This document shows, piece by piece, positions 7,158 to 14,299 of a stretch of 20,261 nt of DNA. Made by a program: the position numbers and the translations under genes. This stretch comes from CALMNV01 sp035688975 (GTDB lineage: Bacteria > Actinomycetota > Actinomycetes > Actinomycetales > Dermatophilaceae): positions 1 through 20,261 of the forward strand of contig NZ_DASSMH010000002.1 of the NCBI RefSeq assembly GCF_035688975.1, written 5' to 3'. Numbering within the stretch: position 1 is the stretch's first letter; each line of letters starts with the position of its first letter. The notes beneath the pieces are model-generated. The model did no database searches. It saw nothing but the letters and a program-made list of their open reading frames with translations, and had not been told where the DNA came from.

Positions 7158-7675
7158 GGGCGCGTCAGCGCTGGCCGGTCAACCCGGTGACGGTGGCGTC
7201 CCTCGCCCTCGTCGGGCTCCTCCCGGGCTGCGGGACCACGGCATCGACCGTTCCCGTCGACCGGGCAGCCCCAGGTGCGGGCGCCCCCGCCGCGCAGACG
7301 TCCAGCCGGGCGAACGGGCAGGCCGGCGAGGCCGATGCATCGGAGGTCTGCGCCGAGGACGCCCGCGCGGTCTCGCTGCCCGCGACCTACCCGGACGCCG
7401 CCCGGCTGCCAGCGGGCTATGTCATCACGTCCGTGGAGGCGCGGAGCGGCGACCGCACCGTCGTCAGCGCGGTGTCTCCGAGGGGCTTCCAGGACACGCT
7501 CGGGGACCTTCGGGCGGCCTTCTCCACCCGTGGCTGGACCCTCTCCGGGGGTGAGGTGGAGGAGGGCGACGCCGAGTCGAACTTCTCCGGCAACGGCTAC
7601 AAGGGCCGGTGGGGCATCCGCGCGCTGCCCGGGTGCCAAGAGGACACGACAGTGAGCGTGGTCCTCGGCAGGTAG
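7154..7675 (+). CDS. Putative lipoprotein, translationally coupled to the Asp-box protein
   Basis: The GTG at 7154 overlaps the preceding stop (GTGA, 7154-7157), indicating coupled translation and a shared operon. The 173-aa product has a short basic start (MRARQRWPVN), a hydrophobic segment and a lipobox-like LLPGC with the candidate lipidated cysteine at residue 26. A Gly/Ala/Ser-rich linker follows. The mature domain of about 110 residues (VCAEDARAVSLPATYPDA to VSVVLGR) has two further cysteines that could pair, and the segment FSTRGWTLSGGE, which looks like a small sensor or carrier domain of the kind seen in many actinobacterial lipoproteins. I do not recognise the family. The coupling suggests that it works with or beside the secreted Asp-box protein at the cell surface. 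Confidence 0.82.
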   Translation: MRARQRWPVNPVTVASLALVGLLPGCGTTASTVPVDRAAPGAGAPAAQTSSRANGQAGEADASEVCAEDARAVSLPATYPDAARLPAGYVITSVEARSGDRTVVSAVSPRGFQDTLGDLRAAFSTRGWTLSGGEVEEGDAESNFSGNGYKGRWGIRALPGCQEDTTVSVVLGR

Positions 7676-7676
7676 T

Positions 7677-7691
7677 CCTTGCGGGGCAAGG
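7677..7691. terminator. Short hairpin between convergent genes
   Basis: CCTTGC (7677-7682) and GCAAGG (7686-7691) form a perfect 6-bp stem with a GGG loop, one base after the lipoprotein stop and 24 bp before the end of the convergent minus-strand gene. It may terminate the secreted-protein operon. It is short and has no T-run. Confidence 0.45.
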
Positions 7692-7715
7692 CCGTGGCGG
7701 CGCGGGCGGGCACGC

Positions 7716-8087
7716 TCAGCCGGCGTCCTGCCAGGGAGCCGTGTCGCCCATCTTCTTGTAGTACCTGGCGAGATGGCTCTTGACGCGGTCGATGTCCTTG
7801 TCAGGCAAGTCGATTCCGCCGCGGGAGCCCTGCATCACGGCGGCCGCGGCCATCACGGCGCGCGGGACGGCGACGAGCCTGTCGTCGACGACGTCGGCGA
7901 TGAGCAGCTTGTATGCCGTGAAGTTGTCCTTCTTCGCCGCGTCGTACCACACGTGCGCGTCGCGGTAGCGCTCGTTGGGGCCGTCCTCGGCGTGGGCCCA
8001 CGTGCGCACCCGGGACTCGGCGGCGTCACCGTCCCAGTGCCGGTCACGCTCGGCGAGCGGGAGGTCCTGGAAGCTGGTCACTGCCAT
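7716..8087 (-). CDS. Small phage-protease-associated-like protein
   Basis: This 123-aa soluble protein starts at the ATG at 8087 (MAVTSFQDLPLAERD), with AAGGAG 7 nt upstream; a longer start at 8114 lacks this site. The conserved features are WDGDAAESRVRTWA, a central YKLLIADVVDDRLVAVPRAVMAAAAVMQG and a C-terminal IDRVKSHLARYYKKMGDTAPW. The same block occurs in phage capsid-maturation or prohead-protease proteins (XkdF-like) and as stand-alone proteins in actinobacterial chromosomes. No protease catalytic residues or other phage genes are visible, so it may be a domesticated or orphan piece. It lies 33 nt downstream of the FtsK-like remnant on the same strand. The gene is confident and its function is unknown. 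Confidence 0.8.
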   Translation of the reverse strand: MAVTSFQDLPLAERDRHWDGDAAESRVRTWAHAEDGPNERYRDAHVWYDAAKKDNFTAYKLLIADVVDDRLVAVPRAVMAAAAVMQGSRGGIDLPDKDIDRVKSHLARYYKKMGDTAPWQDAG

Positions 8088-8120
8088 GGGTGGTCTCCTT
8101 TGTCTGCGGACCACAACGGG

Positions 8121-8320
8121 TCACGGGCGAGCAAGGTGGATCAGCCGGGGTTTCGTCCCCCGGCGGGCGACCAGGACCCTACCCGGTGGCCGGGCCGACA
8201 TGGTCGCCATGGGCCAGAGCGGGCCCTCATCCGCGTCGCCGGACAGCAGGACGGCGGGGGTGCGCAGCTCCCGGAGGCGCTGGTTGAACGGGTCGAGCAG
8301 GGCCCCGCTGCTATGTCGTC
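8121..8320 (-). pseudogene. Orphan C-terminus of an FtsK/SpoIIIE (EccC-like) ATPase
   Basis: This frame is open only from about 8429 and ends at TGA (8121-8123). It has no start codon in the conserved part. From about 8315 the translation reads LLDPFNQRLRELRTPAVLLSG, then DADEGPLWP, then a PPGRVLVARRG segment and PRLIHLARP. This resembles the C-terminal end of the third ATPase domain in FHA/FtsK-SpoIIIE and EccC-type proteins, where a solvent-exposed LLSG..EG element precedes a PPGRGxxVRRG strand. Only about 65 residues remain, and no Walker motifs are visible upstream. It appears to be the 3' stump of a deleted gene. The family call comes from recognition of a short motif and should be tested by a profile search. 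Confidence 0.5.
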
Positions 8321-8371
8321 CGACATGGGTGGCGTGCCGTGGCCGACAGGGGGTGGATCCGCGCCTCGACT

Positions 8372-8401
8372 GACGCGCAGGGTTCCGACGCGCAGCGTTC
8401 C
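8372..8401. repeat. 15-bp tandem duplication
   Basis: GACGCGCAGGGTTCC (8372-8386) is followed immediately by GACGCGCAGCGTTCC (8387-8401), 14 of 15 bases identical. It lies in the gap between the FtsK-like stump and the next plus-strand gene. The remainder of 8402-8536 shows no gene; TAGGAT at 8453-8458 is a possible -10 box for the plus-strand gene, without a clear -35. Confidence 0.7.
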
Positions 8402-8536
8402 GACCGACCAGCGTGGGCCAGCTGTCCGGTCACGGGCACCGACGCGCCCCGGTAGGATGGGGGCGACCAGCGACTTCCAACAGATGGCTGCACGCAGCCA
8501 CGTGGAGGTCATCCCGGTCCGGCAAGGGTGGCGGAC

Positions 8537-9340
8537 GTGAGCCAGACCCAGCGTCGAGAGAGTTCCCCACGCACCATGCCGCCCGTCATCACCAGCACCC
8601 CCAGCACCACCCGCCACGCGGACGCGCCCGAATCGCCACCAGCCCGAGCCTTCCTCGGACTCAGCCTGACCCAGGTCCTCGGCAGCGCCCTGGCGGCGGC
8701 GACGTCTGCCCTGGCCGCCTCCTTCCTGGGAGTGGCCGGCACCATCATCGGCGCCCTCGTCGGCTCGCTGATCGCCACGATCGGCTCGGCGGTCTACGAG
8801 CGGTCTCTGAGCCGTGCGGGCACCCGCCTCCGCGAGGTCCGGCCTCGCGTGGTGACCGACCGGTCGAAGCGCGACCTGCTCGTGGTGGAGGCGGCCGCCC
8901 TCCAGACGCCATCGGCCGCCCGCCGATGGCAGCCCTGGGCCGGCCTGGCCGCCGGAGTCGTCGCGGCAGCGGCGCTCGCGCTCGGCGGCATCACGGCACT
9001 CGAGGGCGCGCTCGGTCATCCGGTCTCCGACAGCAGCGGTGCCGGCACGTCGATCGGCCGGGCCGTCGAGGGCGGGTCCATCGGTAGGTCAGGCGGATCA
9101 GACACACCCTCGGCGTCCCAGGACGGGGCCTCCGAGGTCCGGGCCCCGGTCGCTTCCACACCGAGCGCGACCGGCGTCACACCCACGCAGAGCCTCACTT
9201 CGGCCCCGGCCGTCCCGATCCAGGCGACACCGAGTGCCACTGCCACAACTCCGGCCGCGTCGGCGACGACTCCCTCCACCGCCGCCACGACGCCCTCCCC
9301 GAGCGCCACGGCCCCGGCGTCGACGACCACGGCACCCTAG
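8537..9340 (+). CDS. Two-helix membrane protein with a long Ser/Thr/Pro-rich tail
   Basis: This protein of about 267 aa has no recognised catalytic domain. Residues of roughly 35-85 hold a long hydrophobic Ala/Gly-rich hairpin (ALAAATSALAASFLGVAG, then IIGALVGSLIATIG). A basic loop follows (RSLSRAGTRLREVRPRVV and DRSKRDLL), then a second hydrophobic segment (LAAGVVAAAALALGG) and a 100-residue low-complexity tail rich in Thr, Ser, Pro and Ala ending in TTTAP. The tail resembles the extracytoplasmic linkers of actinobacterial surface proteins. I chose the GTG at 8537 because AAGGG lies 7 nt upstream. An in-frame GTG at 8528 adds only three residues and lacks a site at proper spacing. The function is unknown; an envelope role is inferred from the topology only. 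Confidence 0.75.
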   Translation: MSQTQRRESSPRTMPPVITSTPSTTRHADAPESPPARAFLGLSLTQVLGSALAAATSALAASFLGVAGTIIGALVGSLIATIGSAVYERSLSRAGTRLREVRPRVVTDRSKRDLLVVEAAALQTPSAARRWQPWAGLAAGVVAAAALALGGITALEGALGHPVSDSSGAGTSIGRAVEGGSIGRSGGSDTPSASQDGASEVRAPVASTPSATGVTPTQSLTSAPAVPIQATPSATATTPAASATTPSTAATTPSPSATAPASTTTAP

Positions 9341-9376
9341 CGACGGCCCCTGCCCCCGCCGGCGGCCCCAGCGGCA

Positions 9377-9382
9377 TACGGT
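9377..9382 (+). promoter_or_regulatory. TANNNT -10 box directly before the AKR start (leaderless candidate)
   Basis: TACGGT at 9377-9382 ends 7 nt before the ATG at 9390, and no Shine-Dalgarno sequence is present in between. This geometry puts the transcription start at or next to the start codon, as in leaderless actinobacterial mRNAs. The box overlaps a CGGCATAC octamer (9372-9379). Confidence 0.45.
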
Positions 9383-9389
9383 GTGCGAC

Positions 9390-10400
9390 ATGGAATTCCG
9401 ATACCTCGGCAACAGCGGACTCAAGATCTCCGCGATCACCTACGGCAACTGGCTCACGCACGGATCGCAGGTGGAGAACGACGTCGCCACGCAGTGCGTG
9501 CGGGCCGCGCTCGACGTGGGCATCTCGAGCTTCGACACGGCCGACACCTACGCGAACACCAAGGCCGAGAGCGTGCTCGGGGAGGCGCTCAAGGGCGAGC
9601 GACGCGAGAGCCTGGAGATCTTCACCAAGGTCTTCTGGCCCACCGGGCCGGGGGGCAAGAACGACACCGGCCTGTCGCGCAAGCACATCCTCGAGTCGAT
9701 CAACGGCTCGCTGCGGCGCCTGCAGACCGACTACGTGGACCTCTACCAGGCGCACCGCTACGACCCCGAGACGCCGCTCGAGGAGACGATGCAGGCCTTT
9801 GCCGACATTGTCCGGCAAGGCAAGGCCCTCTACATCGGCGTCAGCGAGTGGACCGCGGACCAGATCCGCGAGGGCGTCAAGCTGTCGAAAGAGCTTGGAT
9901 TCCAGCTGATCTCGAGCCAGCCGCAGTATTCGATGCTGTGGCGGGTCATCGAGGGCGAGGTGATCCCCACCTGCGAGGAGCTCGGCGTCAGCCAGATCGT
10001 GTGGAGCCCGATGGCCCAGGGCGTCCTGTCGGGCAAGTACCTGCCCGGCCAGCGGCCGCCGGAGGGCTCCCGCGCCGCGGACGAGAAGGGCGGCGCGGAC
10101 ATGATCAAGCGCTTCCTGCGAGATGACGTGCTGGAGCGGGTGCAGGGCCTCGCGCCGCTCGCGGACGAGGCGGGCCTCACGATGGCCCAGCTCGCGGTGG
10201 CGTGGGTGCTGCAGCACCGCAACGTCGCCGCCGCGATCGTCGGCGCCTCGCGCCCGGAGCAGGTGGCCGAGAATGTCAAGGCCGCCGGCGTCAGGCTCGA
10301 GCCCGAGCTGATGGTCAAGATCGACGAGGCACTCGGTGACGTCGTCGAGCGCGACCCGGCCAAGACGTCGGAGAACGCGCCGCAGGAACGCGTGGCCTGA
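9390..10400 (+). CDS. Aldo/keto reductase, Kv-beta-like family
   Basis: This 336-aa cytosolic NADPH-dependent oxidoreductase has a TIM-barrel fold. The catalytic tetrad is visible as D49 and Y54 in FDTADTYAN, K80 in IFTKVFW and H122 in LYQAHRYD. Later elements match the cofactor-binding C-terminus: VSEWTADQIREG, SQPQYSMLWR, IVWSPMAQGVLSGKYLPGQ, and ASRPEQVAENVKA, which holds the adenosine phosphate. The N-terminus MEFRYLGNSGLKIS is typical, so the ATG at 9390 is secure even though it lacks a ribosome binding site. The sequence resembles the potassium-channel beta-subunit/YghZ group that reduces small aldehydes and ketones. The substrate cannot be deduced. The gene stands alone and ends before a perfect hairpin shared with the convergent acyltransferase gene. 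Confidence 0.93.
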   Translation: MEFRYLGNSGLKISAITYGNWLTHGSQVENDVATQCVRAALDVGISSFDTADTYANTKAESVLGEALKGERRESLEIFTKVFWPTGPGGKNDTGLSRKHILESINGSLRRLQTDYVDLYQAHRYDPETPLEETMQAFADIVRQGKALYIGVSEWTADQIREGVKLSKELGFQLISSQPQYSMLWRVIEGEVIPTCEELGVSQIVWSPMAQGVLSGKYLPGQRPPEGSRAADEKGGADMIKRFLRDDVLERVQGLAPLADEAGLTMAQLAVAWVLQHRNVAAAIVGASRPEQVAENVKAAGVRLEPELMVKIDEALGDVVERDPAKTSENAPQERVA

Positions 10401-10410
10401 CCACCGACGC

Positions 10411-10452
10411 CGTATGCCGCCCTGCCGGTTCCGCGCGGCTGGGCGGCATACG
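10411..10452. terminator. Perfect 12-bp hairpin between convergent genes, arms made of the CGGCATAC octamer
   Basis: CGTATGCCGCCC (10411-10422) pairs perfectly with GGGCGGCATACG (10441-10452). Inside the 18-base loop GCCG and CGGC can pair further. It lies 10 bp after the aldo/keto reductase stop and 28 bp from the end of the convergent acyltransferase gene, so it can terminate transcription from both sides. There is no T-run. Both arms contain the octamer that is overrepresented across the window. Confidence 0.75.
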
Positions 10453-10480
10453 CACCCCGCAAGGAGCAGCCACGCCGCGG

Positions 10481-11953
10481 CTAGCGGACCGCCGGCCAGG
10501 CCATCTCGGCCTCGAGGTCCGTCAGGAGCTCACTCGGATCCGGGAGCAGACGCGGGTCCGAGACCACGCTGATGAGGAGCCCACCGGCGTAGGACAGCAC
10601 GTCGAAGGTGACCCCGACGTTTCCGGGCGTCACGGCGGCCGGCACGACCTGCGAGACCGGGTGACCGGCGAGACGGAACGGGTCGGCTGGCCCCCGCACG
10701 TTCGTCACGAACGTGTTCACCAGGCGCTGGTGGTCGATGAACGGCTGGAAGGCGCCGACGGACGCGAGTGCACGGAAGGCCACTCCCAGCGGGCCGGACG
10801 ACGCACCCCGGCCGTGGCTGATCGCGCCCGGCCGCGAGCTCCGCCGGGCCGGCACCCTCCCGCCCGGATGGTGCAGGCGCCGGGTGGCCGCGACGACTGC
10901 TGCGAGCCGCACCTCGGGGTCGCCGAAGGCCGGGACGACGACCGGGGCGACCCCTGTCTGGTTGCCGAGCGACGAGCTCGGACCCGACGGCCGCGCCGAG
11001 ACGGGGATCGAGATCGTCAGCGAGGGCGGGTGCTCGCCGCGTGCCGCCAGGAACTGCCCGAGGGCACCCCCGACAGCGGTGAGCACGAGGTCGTTGACCG
11101 TGCAGGACCGGGCGTGCGCCGCCTCGATGATCCGGGCGAGCGGGAAGGCCACGGCGCTCAGCCGCCGGTGCGGGCCGGTCGGCCGGTTGAGCGACGTGCG
11201 GGGAGCCAAGTGGGGGCGGGAGCCGACCAGCCCGAGCTCACGAAGCCCCTGGAGCGACGTCCGCCAGCGGGTCCTCGAGGTCGTGTTCGTACGGCGATCG
11301 TCGAGGACCTGCTCTCGGTGATCGCCCGATGCGGTTGCGCCGCGTCGCGAGGCGGGGGAGCCCTGGGACGCCGGGGTCGTCGGCTCGTCGACGAGGCCGG
11401 CGAGCAGGGCCAAGCCGCCCTGTCCGTCCGTCATGACGTGGTGGACGGCGACGACGAGGGCGGCGTCCCCCGACGGGAGACCAGTGATCCAGCAGGAGCG
11501 CCAGAGCGGGCGGTCGCGGGGGAGGGCCTGGCAGACGAGCTCGGCGAGGGCGGTCAGCACCGCGTCGTCCACGTCGGTGGGGGCCGGGGGCGCGTGCCCC
11601 AGGCCAGCGGTCGCGCCCGCGTTCCTCTGGGCCCCGCCCAGCGCTTCGGGCAGCACGCGCACTGCAAAGTGGTCGTCGAGGTCGAAGTCCGGGTCGTCGA
11701 CCCACGCAGGTCGGCCGCCGCCCAGAGGCGGCCGGTGGAGCCGCTGGCGCAGCCTCGGCACGGCTTCGGAGCGGCGGCGCAGCAGCGCCAGCACGTCGCC
11801 GGGAGCGACGGCCGACCCGCCCTCGACGACCAAGGCGGCGCCGATGTTCATCGGGGCGCAGCCGCGGTCGGCGGCGAGGATCGTCAGGTCGTTGGCGCTG
11901 ACCGGCTCACCCCCGGCATGCCGCGGCGTCCCGCCCCGGGTGACGGTGGACAC
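10481..11953 (-). CDS. Wax ester synthase / diacylglycerol acyltransferase (WS/DGAT) family protein
   Basis: This protein of about 490 aa belongs to the WS/DGAT family, which esterifies acyl-CoA to long-chain alcohols or diacylglycerol for storage lipids in actinomycetes. The acyltransferase active-site motif HHxxxDG is present as HHVMTDG (H171, H172, D176). The N-terminal ANDLTILAADRG region, NDLVLTAVGGALGQFL, the LGNQTGVAPVVVP segment and the VTNVRGPADPFRLAG block near the C-terminus all fit the family. A Thr/Arg/Ser-rich linker interrupts the middle. I chose the GTG at 11953 because TACCGT lies 6 nt upstream, a leaderless arrangement; a GTG at 11902 is closer to where family similarity starts. 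It is divergent from the second Asp-box gene. Some family members have weak or no wax synthase activity, so the product is uncertain. Confidence 0.87.
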   Translation of the reverse strand: MSTVTRGGTPRHAGGEPVSANDLTILAADRGCAPMNIGAALVVEGGSAVAPGDVLALLRRRSEAVPRLRQRLHRPPLGGGRPAWVDDPDFDLDDHFAVRVLPEALGGAQRNAGATAGLGHAPPAPTDVDDAVLTALAELVCQALPRDRPLWRSCWITGLPSGDAALVVAVHHVMTDGQGGLALLAGLVDEPTTPASQGSPASRRGATASGDHREQVLDDRRTNTTSRTRWRTSLQGLRELGLVGSRPHLAPRTSLNRPTGPHRRLSAVAFPLARIIEAAHARSCTVNDLVLTAVGGALGQFLAARGEHPPSLTISIPVSARPSGPSSSLGNQTGVAPVVVPAFGDPEVRLAAVVAATRRLHHPGGRVPARRSSRPGAISHGRGASSGPLGVAFRALASVGAFQPFIDHQRLVNTFVTNVRGPADPFRLAGHPVSQVVPAAVTPGNVGVTFDVLSYAGGLLISVVSDPRLLPDPSELLTDLEAEMAWPAVR

Positions 11954-11959
11954 CCCTCG

Positions 11960-11965
11960 ACGGTA
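11960..11965 (-). promoter_or_regulatory. TANNNT -10 box directly before the WS/DGAT start (leaderless candidate)
   Basis: Read on the minus strand, TACCGT ends 6 nt before the GTG at 11953 and no Shine-Dalgarno sequence fits. This supports both the chosen start and a leaderless transcript. Confidence 0.4.
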
Positions 11966-12105
11966 GCGCGGGAAGAGCCGCATCCGCTCGCTCGCGGCCG
12001 TGCGCGACGAGCGCCTCTCCGGGTGGAGAACCATGACGGGGGGGTGCGTGTCACCCTCGACAGCCACCCTCGTGGCCCACGCTGGGTGAGAAGGCGCGGT
12101 CCAGG

Positions 12106-12134
12106 TTGTCGCATTCGTCGGCCGGGACTACCGT
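12106..12134 (+). promoter_or_regulatory. Sigma-70-type promoter candidate for the second Asp-box gene
   Basis: TTGTCG (12106-12111) and TACCGT (12129-12134) are separated by exactly 17 bp. A start near 12141 would give a 5' leader of about 135 nt. The rest of the 11954-12275 gap shows no gene. It contains a small CCACC/GGTGG inverted repeat near 12160-12174 within the leader. Confidence 0.4.
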
Positions 12135-12275
12135 CGAATCTCCGGGCCAGTTTCCCCACCACCTTCCCGGTGGCGTCGTGGCCCGACCCCGGGGGCGGGG
12201 GAAAGCGAGGTGGAGGGGCACCCCGAGGCGGGCGGCTCGGTCGACTCGAACCACCTGTCGACGAGAGAGACATCC

Positions 12276-14195
12276 ATGTTGAAGAAGAGACTGCCGACCG
12301 CGCTGATCGCTGCGGCCGCGCTCGCCATGGCATCGATCAGCGTGCTGGGATCCCCGCAGGCCTCGGCCCAGCCGTTCGGCCTCCAGAGCCTCAACCCGAT
12401 CCAGAAACGTCTCGTGTCCGGGCTGCTCGCACACGAGCTCGACGCGAGCGCCCAGGGCCAGGCGCGGAGCGCGGCCCCCCTGCGGGCCGCGCCGCCCCGC
12501 GTGCCCCAGTCGCCCGGCCCCAACGGGTGCCGGGTCAACCGCGGCTCCAATGTCAAGGTCAACGTCAACTGCCTCAACCTGACCGACAGCGACCTGCAGG
12601 GCCGGGGCCAGGCGCAGAACGAGACGTGGGTTGCGCTCAACCCGAACGACAACCGCCAGCTCGTGGCGAGCTACAACGACTACCGGCGGGGCGACGGCAC
12701 CTGCGGGGTCTCGTACTCGCTCGACGCCGGGCGCACCTGGGCCGACACCACGACGCCGAACAACTTCACGAGGGGCGACTTCGTCGGCGCGGCCCGGGAG
12801 TACTGGCAGGCGTCCGGCGACACGTCGGTGGCGTGGGACACCAAGGGCAACGTCTACCTGTCCTGCCAGATGTTCAACCGGGGCACGCCCGCGTCGCCTA
12901 ACCGCGACCAGTCGAGCGCCTTCTACGTCTACCGGTCGACGCACACGCAGGGCGCGTCCTTCAACTTCCCGGGGCGGCCGGTCGCGGTGCACGACGACAC
13001 CGCGGGTGCCGGCAACGTCCTGCTCGACAAGCAGCTGATGACCGTGGACACCAGCAGACACAGCCCCTTCACCGACCGGGTCTACGTCACGTGGACGACC
13101 TTCGCCGCCGACGGCACGGCCTACATCTACGAGGCGTTCTCCAAGGACTACGGCGAGTCCTTCTCCAGCCCCGTCCTCGTCAGCCGGGGAAGTGCTCTCT
13201 GCGGGAACACGTTCGGGATCCCGACGCCCCAGGGCAGCTGCAACGAGAACCAGTTCTCGCAGCCCTTCGTCGGCCCGGACGGCACGCTCTACGTCGTGTA
13301 CGCCAACTACAACAACGTCGTGACGGGCAAGGACAACCGCAACCAGGTGCTCCTGTCCCGCTCGACCGACGGCGGCGCCAGCTTCTCCGCGCCGATCAAG
13401 GTGGCCGACTTCTACGACCTGCCTGACTGCGCGACCTACCAGGGCGGCGCCAACCCGGGCCGCTCCTGCGTGCCGGAGAAGGGGCGCAGCGTCAACTCCA
13501 TCTTCCGTGCGGTCAACTACCCGGTCGGCGCCGCCGATCCCACCGACCCCAGCCGTGTCATCGTCACCTTCGGGTCTTACATCAACCGCAACTCCAACGA
13601 GCGGCACGGTTGCACGCCAACGGGTTTCGCGAACACCGGCCTCAACCTCTTCACCGGCGTCAAGTTCGGCGGCTGCAACAACGACATCCTCTACAGCGTC
13701 TCGCGCAACAAGGGGTCCTCGTTCACCGGCACGACGACCGACCCACGTCGTCTGCCCGTGGTGAGCACCGGCGACCGGCGCGAGCACACCGACCAGTTCT
13801 GGCAGGGCGCCACCTTCACGCCCAACGGGACGCTCGTGACCAGCTACTACGACCGGGCCTACGGCAGCGACAACACGACCGGCTTCTCCGACATCACCGT
13901 CTCGTCCTCGCGGGAGCGGCCCGAGTTCGAGCACACCCGCGCCACGTCAGGCTCCATGCCGCCTCCGACGGAGTTCCTGGGCACCTTCTACGGTGACTAC
14001 GCCGCCGTCGCGGCGACCAACACCACGGCATACCCGGTGTGGTCCGACACCCGCGCTCCGGACGAGTTCCTCTGTCCCGGCACGGGGTCGCCGGGCAAGC
14101 CACCGGCCGTGTGCGGAGGCTCGGCGCCCAACGCGCCCTTCGCCAACGACCAGGACATCTACACCGCCGCGGTCCGCATCGCGGCGCACGACTGA
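12276..14195 (+). CDS. Secreted Asp-box (BNR/sialidase-like) protein
   Basis: This 639-aa exported protein starts at the ATG at 12276 with a weak GAGAGAG site upstream. The signal peptide is clear: basic MLKKRLPT, a hydrophobic Ala-rich core and cleavage near ASAQP (about residue 32). After an Ala/Pro linker comes a cysteine-rich region (NGCRVNRGSNVKVNVNCLNL) and a long propeller-like region with Asp-box motifs YSLDAGRTW (about 148), SKDYGESF (289), STDGGASF (363) and SRNKGSSF (476). The blocks ETWVALNPNDNRQLVASYND and FLGTFYGDYAAVAA are typical of the uncharacterised sialidase-superfamily exoproteins of actinomycetes. No clear arginine triad of true sialidases is visible, so an enzymatic role is unproven. 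It differs from the 5067-7157 protein in having no PPC or CARDB domain. A strong 16-bp hairpin follows. Confidence 0.86.
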   Translation: MLKKRLPTALIAAAALAMASISVLGSPQASAQPFGLQSLNPIQKRLVSGLLAHELDASAQGQARSAAPLRAAPPRVPQSPGPNGCRVNRGSNVKVNVNCLNLTDSDLQGRGQAQNETWVALNPNDNRQLVASYNDYRRGDGTCGVSYSLDAGRTWADTTTPNNFTRGDFVGAAREYWQASGDTSVAWDTKGNVYLSCQMFNRGTPASPNRDQSSAFYVYRSTHTQGASFNFPGRPVAVHDDTAGAGNVLLDKQLMTVDTSRHSPFTDRVYVTWTTFAADGTAYIYEAFSKDYGESFSSPVLVSRGSALCGNTFGIPTPQGSCNENQFSQPFVGPDGTLYVVYANYNNVVTGKDNRNQVLLSRSTDGGASFSAPIKVADFYDLPDCATYQGGANPGRSCVPEKGRSVNSIFRAVNYPVGAADPTDPSRVIVTFGSYINRNSNERHGCTPTGFANTGLNLFTGVKFGGCNNDILYSVSRNKGSSFTGTTTDPRRLPVVSTGDRREHTDQFWQGATFTPNGTLVTSYYDRAYGSDNTTGFSDITVSSSRERPEFEHTRATSGSMPPPTEFLGTFYGDYAAVAATNTTAYPVWSDTRAPDEFLCPGTGSPGKPPAVCGGSAPNAPFANDQDIYTAAVRIAAHD

Positions 14196-14203
14196 CCTTC
14201 GCC

Positions 14204-14238
14204 GCCCTGACCGGTGCCGGCGCGGCACCGGTCAGGGC
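14204..14238 (+). terminator. Perfect 16-bp hairpin after the second Asp-box gene
   Basis: Bases 14204-14219 pair without mismatch with 14223-14238 across a three-base GCG loop, starting 8 bases after the stop codon. The core of the arms is CCCTGACCGGTGCCG. The stem is very stable but has no T-run. It separates the secreted protein gene from poxB. Confidence 0.8.
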
Positions 14239-14299
14239 TGCCCGTCCGGGGTAGGAAGGGCACGCCCGGGGGGCATGCCGAGATCGACAGGAGAGCAGG

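Noticed and set aside
10661..13934. Long open frames antisense to the WS/DGAT gene and the second Asp-box gene
   Set aside because: Both are mirror frames of clear genes. No motif, start signal or ribosome site supports them.
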